The position numbers were made by a program, and so were the translations under genes. Positions 57,646-64,000 of a stretch of 64,000 bases of DNA are shown one piece after another. The DNA comes from Molanna angustata. Its lineage: Eukaryota; Arthropoda; Insecta; Trichoptera; Molannidae. The stretch is taken from contig OY754969.1 of NCBI GenBank assembly GCA_963576475.1, positions 26,178,958-26,242,957 on the forward strand. Reading direction: 5' to 3'. The stretch's first letter is position 1, and each line of letters begins with the position of its first letter. Below the pieces are notes generated by a model that did not search any database, was not told where the DNA came from, and saw only the letters and a list, made by a program, of their open reading frames with translations.

Positions 57646-58638
57646 TTATTACAACTATAACAAAACTATAAATGACAACTTTGTACCTACTTAAAATATA
57701 TTAACTTATATTAACTATGAAAAATGTATATTGTAAAACTCCGCTTCGTAACATAAGTGTTACTTTATACAAAGCGATAAATTAAATTATTTTAATTACT
57801 GTATTATTTACTGTACTGTTTTCATAAGAATTGAAATTTATAATAAATAAAAAAAAAACTTTCTTTGGCAAATGTGTAATACACTATGTTAGTGTAAGTA
57901 AAGTATTGTAATCGGAAAACAACTTGAGTCCGTCACGTGGGTACTCAGATCGCACAATATATGTCTTATTTATCGCTTGGTGTGAAAAAATGTAAAAAAC
58001 GCCCCCCTCCACGGCGAAAAGGCTCAAGAAATTTGACAGCATCTATATGTCTGCACACGCTGATTGCTAAAGCTAGTCTGCAAACAATTTCATTGCTAAT
58101 AAAACATTAAGAATAGATTTATTTTCTCAGACTCGACAAATTAGAATCAATCAGTAGAAGCTATTTTTATCGTATTTACAATTTATTAATATCTGTATCT
58201 ACAAAAACATATCCACTATAGGTAGGTACTGCAATCTATTGAAGAAAATTAATAATTTATTTTTAAAAAAACATATCATCTATCTTCGAATACAAAGGGT
58301 TTCATTGGGAAGAAATCAAATCGATTACGCTATGTTTTTCTCAAAATTCAATTAATATTTTTACACCCTTTTAATTATTTTCACATGTCTGTCCGTACTG
58401 GAAATTTAAAATCGTATTATACGACCAGTTATAATTATAGCTCTGTAACTATCAGAATTTGTGAAATCCCGATGACAATGCATGTTGAAACTGTTTTCAG
58501 CTTAATTCATTGATATTTTGATAAAATTGAGCAATTTTCAGCAAATTTGAGCAATCAATGTAAAAACAATTGATTTTCATTTGTTATTTTGATAAAATTG
58601 AACAATTTTGTATTTCATACAAAGAAAACAATAATATA
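57646..58638. other. No recognisable feature
   Basis: AT-rich with no supported gene or repeat. Confidence 0.4.
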
Positions 58639-58828
58639 CCTGGAGGGCGAGTCTGGTCCAACCGGCGAAATCAAAACCCTCGTGATTACCCATATCATGG
58701 ATATAATTATCATATGGAGTTCTATGACATATAAAGATATTGTAGAACTCCATATAATAATCATATCCATGATATGGGTAATCGTGAGGGTTTTGATTTC
58801 GCCGGTTGGACCAGACTTGCCCTCCAGG
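58639..58828. mobile_element. ~190-bp hairpin MITE, copy 2
   Basis: CCTGGAGGGCGAGTCTGGTC, then CAACCGGCGAAATCAAAACC, at the left mirrors the right end (GGTTTTGATTTCGCCGGTTG, then GACTTGCCCTCCAGG). Arms are nearly identical, and the centre is as in copy 1. The mirrored tips CCTGGAGGG/CCCTCCAGG extend one step beyond copy 1. Confidence 0.9.
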
Positions 58829-59110
58829 AGTATTCTTTTGAATTACTTTTGACAGTAACATTTCAACCTGAAGAAATCTTTGAAAAGGGTGTCCTCAATT
58901 TTATTAGGTACTGATTTACTTACTTGTGTGAGATATTGTCGAAAAATCTAAAAAATAAAATGCTCCCGTATTTTTTCATCCTCTATACCCCTTAAAAAAT
59001 ACAACATCCTGTATTAACGCTTAAAACAGTGATGGCAAACCTATGACCCGCGGGTCAGGTTTAGTCCCCATACGTGGAGTGAGTGGTGGTGGTAGTCAAT
59101 TTGTAATTTA

Positions 59111-59290
59111 TTTATACATTCATACCATCACTGCAATCTCAAAATGTGGGGTTACCAGCGACAGGTGTGCGAGTATGCATTACCTTATAAAAGGGAGCAC
59201 AATACATATGTATATATCCACACACCAGTCTCATCTCACCTAAAATGCATTACATTCAGAATGGGTGGTGATCCTCATTGCTGAACCCCG
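59111..59290. repeat. ~250-bp repeat family, second copy
   Basis: CATTCATACCATCACTGCAA, GTGGGGTTACCAGCGACAGG and CACACACCAGTCTCATCTCA, then ATTCAGAATGGGTGGTGATC. Right-truncated relative to 59,833-60,060. Confidence 0.75.
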
Positions 59291-59832
59291 TCCGCCATAT
59301 GGTAAATATAGTAATTTCATTCATATGAAAGTATAAAAAAGGATACAGGATACATCATGACAACTAAATTTTAAAATATGTCACAAATAAAATTTGAAAT
59401 TCTCCCCGAAAATAAGGAAACCTTGTGATTCGGGGAGGAGTTCAGAAAACTTACAATTAACAACAAATATAAGACAGAAAAAGTCTACAGTTCATATTAT
59501 AAGGCACACAAAACATCAGAGTTCAGAAAAATTGATTATTTCAATTTATATAAAATACAAAAAGAAATAAAAAAATATTTACAAGAAAATTCATAAATGT
59601 GAAACTGTATATAAATAAATAAATTAGTATTGTAATATATAATCTACTGTGCATTGTACATAAACTTATTATCACGGCATATACATGTTTTCTATGAATG
59701 CGTGTACGTGTTCTATGTGAATTACTAATATATAATAGTCTGTAATTGGCTCAATATAAGTACATGTAATTGTTTTATACAAAAAAAATTTACAGCTGTT
59801 GACTATTTATAAAAATAAAATAAAAAATATAT

Positions 59833-60060
59833 ATCCCACATGTAGGGCACCCAGCAACAGGTGCGCGGGTGTGCATTTCATTGTGAAAGGAAGCATGACA
59901 CATATGTGTATCTCAACACACCAGCCTCGTCTCACCTTAAATGGCACTACATTCAAGTGGTGAACCTCATTGCTGAACTACATATGTGAGATGTCATTGT
60001 TGTATTCTCGATTAGACGGCTCTTACGGTATACACCTGAAAACAATGATATATAAGCAGA
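59833..60060. repeat. ~250-bp repeat family, third copy
   Basis: CCCACATGTAGGGCACCCAG, CAACAGGTGCGCGGGTGTGC, CACACCAGCCTCGTCTCACC, GATTAGACGGCTCTTACGGT. It shows the uninterrupted order that the LINE at 54,853 splits. Confidence 0.75.
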
Positions 60061-60480
60061 AAAAAGTGTAAAATACTGTAATACAAACCTGTAAGTTTAT
60101 ATTGTAGATTTCGTTCCAAAAATATTACGTTACAACCTAAATTCAAATAAAGATATACATTTCGAATTTCCATTGAATGTCTGAAAAAATGCGCTCTGGG
60201 GATAAATTTTCAAAACGGCTACGCAATATCGCATTCGCACGAAAAATTCCATCGATTTCACATACAAACGCCATATAACGGTAATAACAGAAAAAAAACC
60301 TTGTACCTATATCGGACTCATAGTGGTGTACTCACTCTCCACATACGATCTTTTTACATTCAACATTTTGTTATACATAGGGTGACCATTGTGAAGTCAT
60401 TATAATAACTAATACATCTACTCTCCGACCTATATACGCACGCCACCGCAGTAGCATACTTTATTGATAAGACATGAGTA
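60061..60480. other. No recognisable feature
   Basis: Nothing supported. Confidence 0.35.
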
Positions 60481-60483
60481 GTG

Positions 60484-60920
60484 ACTTCTGTGCAGGTGTC
60501 CTGGGTTCGACCCCTAATAAACTAGACATTAAACTTATACACAATCCAACAATTTCCTCCTCATTCGCTAACGATCCCTCTTCCTAATACTGAAACATAT
60601 TCGTTAACTGTATGTATATGTGTATATTTTTATTTTTATCTTTCTTCCACAATTTTGTTTTATCATGTATTACTATGTAACCTAGTATTGTATAATCATT
60701 AATTTAAATTTAAGAAAGTATTTTTGGCTCTACTTTCATACAAATAATGCAATGTAAAATACATAGCTTAAAGATGTAGCTTTCAGAGATGAAATAAATA
60801 AATTTATTTATATAGGCTGGAAACACTGCTTGGAAGAATTGGAAGAAATTGTCAAATGATAATAAACTCGCCTCTTGCGCAAGGTGCTAGAAATTGTGTA
60901 TTATTATTATTATTATTATG
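60484..60920 (+). mobile_element. SINE pieces: head and separated tail
   Basis: The head GTGACTTCTGTGCAGGTGTC, then CTGGGTTCGACCCC (B-box), is at 60,481-60,517. The tail GGCTGGAAACACTGCTTGGA, GGAAGAAATTG and CAAGGTGC, then (ATT)n, is at 60,816-60,920. About 300 bp of other sequence separates them, versus ~60 bp in the copy at 53,088. Confidence 0.5.
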
Positions 60921-61289
60921 CTACGTTAGGTATAAGAGATTTTACAATTAAATGTTTATAACGAGTTTTTACAGATTTTTTCAATATTTTGTAATCGAAT
61001 TAGCCTTTGTGTCAAGTAATTTATTTACACACTCACAAAGTTCATTTATTTTTAATACACTTTGGTTCTCGGCGATTTCATCCGTTTAATCAAGTGAAAT
61101 TTAAACCCGTTGTTTCAAAATGGAGCACTGTTAATTTACTTACGTACTTTGAAAGCTAACGGTTGTAGCTACATACATTTAATATTGGAACACTTTGAAT
61201 TTGGTTACAATTTAAATTTTATTTGGAGCGCCCATATTTTTTGTTTTGCTATATTTTTTGGCACCACAAAACATTTAAGAGCTGTGTCA
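60921..61289. other. No recognisable feature
   Basis: The frame at 61,110-61,325 runs into the LINE-like segment and has no clear domain of its own. Confidence 0.3.
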
Positions 61290-61500
61290 GAGAACAGAGC
61301 TCTCTGGGAGGCATCTCACACTTAGGTCTTCTGTATCACAGATTACCAACTCCCTAAAGGAGTTGGACAGAGCCAACAAAGCGGCTTACTATGATCGATG
61401 ATATGGTGTGAGTGGTCCTGTAAAGTGGAATAAATTGACTCTAGATGTCCGTAGTGCAAAAAGTAAGACCACTTTCTCTAAAGGACTGAAAATAGCTTTC
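61290..61500 (+). pseudogene. Possible LINE C-terminal remnant
   Basis: GPVKWNKLTLDVRSAKSKTT, then FSKGLK, resembles the WN.LP...R.A.S...FK..LK terminus of Jockey/CR1-like LINEs. Upstream text (AVSENRALWEASH, then ELDRANKAAYYDR in another frame) may be flanking element sequence. Short and unproven. Confidence 0.45.
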
Positions 61501-62300
61501 TTTCGTAGCATGATACTATCAATATATTATCGCCCTTGGAATGATCCTGAATCATTAAACGGCGCTATAAAAATATTTTTTTTGTTTGTTTTTATATTTT
61601 AAATACTGAGTGGTCTCTGTGGTGTATTGTTTTGTAAGTTTTATTTCTTATGTTTAATAAATGTATTATTATTATTTTTAATACGAATAGGGAGAATATT
61701 TTGACATCCTTGATACTTTTTTCACAAGCAAACTAAACTGCTGAGAGTTTTTTTAGACGCAGGTAGGTACTCCTGCTCTACTGATAGTTCTCACCTTTGT
61801 AGAATACAACTACAATAATGTGACGTTTTGACGTACAAATTTTGGTCGCCCTGTTTTCACATAGCATGCTTTATGGAGCGATCATTTTAAAAGCCTCTTA
61901 TATTATATGTTCCCCTCCCTTACAACCTGTCAAACTCTCGCCCAATTAATTAAGCGAAGTAGAATAACACATTTCCGAAGAGGATACAGTAAAGAGAAAA
62001 GATGAGAAGAAGAGAACATTTGAAGCTTTACCGTCTATTCCTGATTCTCGTGTAATTTATTACCTCGCCAAGAAACGGTAGAAAGAGTAGATAGATGCCT
62101 TGGAGCTCGTTTTCCGTTCAATTAATTTCTCATATAGGTACCTATATTACCTAATAATAATAATATAGGTATAATACACGAAGATTGCTTTAACTTGAAC
62201 ATACACATTAGGTACCTACTTATTACTGCCATCGTCTCTCAAAACCATTGAATTAACCAATTTTGTGCAACGCCCAATGCTTTTTGAAATATCTCAAAGT
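61501..62300. other. No recognisable feature
   Basis: AT-rich, with TAGGTACCTA words common in the whole window. No gene. Confidence 0.35.
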
Positions 62301-62305
62301 TTTTA

Positions 62306-62870
62306 CTCCCCACTAACCCAAGAGAATAAAGTGGGGAGTTATGATTTCGCAATTTTTAAGGCAATTTTTTTATAGCACATTATCAACTAGTATTATCATG
62401 CTGAGATTGTATTCTGAAAGTTTCATCACAATGTATCTATGTGTGCTGTGTACTGTGTGCTATGTACGCCATGTTTATTTTACGTGATTATATAGACTAA
62501 AGTACTCATTCGATTATTTTCAAATTTTGCAAATTTGTTTATCTAACTCGCTTAGACCCCATTAGATTTTAAAGGATATCTGAAAAGTGCTTCTCGATTT
62601 TTTTAACTGTCAAATATTTCCAAGTGACCCCAAGTTCAAGAAACCTCTAATTTGATATATTTATTTCCAAATTGGTAAAAGTGCACATCACTTTCATAAA
62701 ATGGCATTGAAGAATTATCAAATTTTCATAATAAAATATTCAAACCAAAAATAATCTCATTTCGTGAAAATACTGAAAATTTTCCATACAAAACTTGAAT
62801 ACTTTATGGAGTGACTTGTTAGTGAGGAGTTTAGCTTTGGTCACAACCCATTCGTTTTCTATAGATTTAC
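62306..62870. mobile_element. Family-B element, reversed copy
   Basis: ACTCCCCACTAACCC and AAAGTGGGGAGTTATGATTT, then GCAATTTTTAAGGCA, at the left; GTGAGGAGTTTAGC and TTGGTCACAACCCATTCG at the right. The interior (ATTGTATTCTGAAAGTTTCA, CTTAGACCCCATTAGATTTT) mirrors 4,360-4,900. Confidence 0.75.
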
Positions 62871-62910
62871 AGAACGAACAGTTTTGCAGTTCTAAACCTT
62901 TTCGGGGTTG

Positions 62911-63051
62911 TTTTAAATATTATGTTGAACTAAATTAGTAATGTATTCAACAGTTACTTTTAAATATAATGTTGAACTAAATTAGTAATGTATTCAACAG
63001 TTACTTTTAAATATTATGTTGAACTAAATTAGTAATGTATTCAACAGTTAC
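62911..63051. repeat. 47-bp tandem repeat, exactly three copies
   Basis: TTTTAAATATTATGTTGAAC, TAAATTAGTAATGTATTCAA and CAGTTAC repeat at 62,911, 62,958 and 63,005, with one T/A difference in the second copy. It lies ~190 bp upstream of the host exon acceptor. Confidence 0.95.
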
Positions 63052-63212
63052 TTCTAAAAAAATGTTTGGATAAGAAAAAAGATAGAAACGTGAAAAAAAA
63101 TCGTAAAATTCGGAAGGTACAAATTCAATATTTCTACAAATGATTTACTTGTGTGAAATTGACTATAATAAATAGTTCACCTTCATTTCACTTATATCTA
63201 GAAAATAATTGT

Positions 63213-63243
63213 GTCTTGACTAACAATGTCAATATGTTTTCAG
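63213..63243 (+). other. Splice branch point and acceptor
   Basis: A branch-like TGACTAAC lies about 25 bp before TATGTTTTCAG, whose AG is at 63,242-63,243. Composition switches abruptly from AT-rich to GC-rich at this point, which supports a real 3' splice site. The pyrimidine tract is short. Confidence 0.7.
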
Positions 63244-63277
63244 GGTCGGACCAGGCGCCGGGCGCACATGAAGAACA

Positions 63278-64000
63278 ATGGACGGTGGACGCAACAAGAC
63301 CGACGGACCGGACGAACGGGAGCAACTCAGAATAGAATTCTACGCAACTTACGATGTTATGACGGGCGTGCGTATAGCTGCCACACTTGGCGGCTTCTTC
63401 GGCCTCATGGTTTTCTTGGTAGTCTACAAGAGCAGAAGCAAGTCCGTAAAGGCGCTGCAAGATCCCAAAATAGCGGAGATGGCCGCGGCGGCAGTCGCGG
63501 AGGAGGAAGCCGAGGAAGAAGAGCGTCAATTGGCTTACGCTCTAGAGGAGGCTCTCGAGGCGCGCCGCTCTTTGGCGGGACCCGCTCACTGGGCACCTTG
63601 GCCCTCCCGCGCTCCGCGATTCTCCTCCGTCGGAGGAGGTTACAGTAGTCTGCTAGCGCCCCCGCGACGTCTATCCAAAATGCGCGGTGATAGCCTGCCG
63701 GCCTCAGCTCTTAGGTTCGATTACAGACCTCCGTTCTACGAGGACGACAACGAAATGACCGACGCAGTTGACGACGTCTCGTGTATCGGTCCTTCCGAGT
63801 ACGCTAGCAGATTCTTGGCGGTACCCGGGGGACCCCGGAGATTCAGCAGCATCACTTGTTCCAGTTCGGGCAGCTCCTATTTGGAGAGGAGAGGATCTTC
63901 TCTCGTCTGTACTCTTCCTGCGCTGCCGCCTACTCCGCGGCCCCGACCGTCTCGGCGTCATGCACCGAGAGAACACGATTCCGAGGACAATTTTAACCCG
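63278..64000 (+). CDS. Single-pass membrane protein, N-terminal 241 codons, unfinished
   Basis: This is the only convincing host coding sequence. The exon begins at 63,244. An in-frame TGA (63,269-63,271) precedes the ATG at 63,278, which has a good context (ACAATGG), so 63,244-63,277 is 5' UTR. The frame is open to the window edge. Residues 1-30 are polar, with an N-glycosylation sequon NKT at 6-8. Residues ~31-50 form one hydrophobic segment (AATLGGFFGLMVFLVVY) followed by KSRSKSVK, which predicts outside N-terminus and cytosolic C-terminus without a signal peptide. Residues ~63-98 are an Ala/Glu-rich acidic helix. Beyond lies a disordered Ser/Pro/Arg-rich tail with FDYRPPFYEDD and serine clusters, suited to phosphorylation. 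GC-rich codon use contrasts with the surroundings. I do not recognise the family and assign no function. Confidence 0.85.
   Translation, partial: MDGGRNKTDGPDEREQLRIEFYATYDVMTGVRIAATLGGFFGLMVFLVVYKSRSKSVKALQDPKIAEMAAAAVAEEEAEEEERQLAYALEEALEARRSLAGPAHWAPWPSRAPRFSSVGGGYSSLLAPPRRLSKMRGDSLPASALRFDYRPPFYEDDNEMTDAVDDVSCIGPSEYASRFLAVPGGPRRFSSITCSSSGSSYLERRGSSLVCTLPALPPTPRPRPSRRHAPREHDSEDNFNP

Noticed and set aside
63188..63976. Other frames on both strands in the last kilobase
   Set aside because: Shadows of the real frame beginning at 63,278; GC-rich DNA keeps alternative frames open, and they lack the TM and helix organisation.

Overview
The window is strongly AT-rich eukaryotic DNA, almost certainly from an insect and probably a moth or butterfly. 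The evidence is the mix of elements: non-LTR retrotransposons of several clades, tRNA-headed SINE-like repeats, LINE 3' ends typical of Lepidoptera, a Ty3/gypsy element, hAT- and TTAA-type DNA elements and many fold-back MITEs. There are no bacterial operons, rRNA genes or CRISPR arrays. The species cannot be named from the sequence alone.

I can support only one host gene. A GC-rich exon begins after a splice acceptor near 63,243 and stays open to the right edge. Its ATG at 63,278 starts a 241-codon, unfinished reading frame for a single-pass membrane protein with an acidic Ala/Glu-rich helix and a Ser/Pro/Arg-rich tail. I do not recognise the family. The exon starts with noncoding sequence, so an upstream 5' UTR exon must exist. 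Much of the window could therefore be its first intron or upstream intergenic DNA.

The other ~63 kb is a transposon and repeat landscape. 0-4.3 kb: a 27/54-bp higher-order tandem array, 15-bp and ~66-bp repeats, and a broken non-LTR ORF with a restriction-like endonuclease signature. 4.3-9.6 kb: nested TIR and fold-back elements. 10.3-14.5 kb: an R1-like LINE with target-site duplication, ~140-bp and 18-bp tandem arrays, and a TTAA-flanked element holding a hairpin and a LINE fragment. 17.2-19.8 kb: a gypsy-type element with identical shared LTR sequence, one LTR carrying a 662-bp insertion, and a Gag reading frame joined to the start of RT. 22.5-38.5 kb: repeat copies, SINEs, LINE tails, a hAT-like element with 8-bp TSD and two TTAA MITEs. 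38.8-48.4 kb: a ~1 kb TIR element, ~0.5 kb of (TA)n, eleven near-identical 44-bp repeats and two large palindromes, the bigger with ~540-bp arms. 49.8-62.9 kb: matched hairpin MITEs, a ~45-bp tandem array, and a LINE inserted into another repeat with a 12-bp TSD.

I found no convincing new biological system. The observations most worth checking are the large palindromes, the nested-insertion chronologies readable from target-site duplications, the gypsy LTR asymmetry and the unassigned membrane-protein exon. Most open reading frames elsewhere in the window are artefacts of tandem repeats or decayed retrotransposon fragments.
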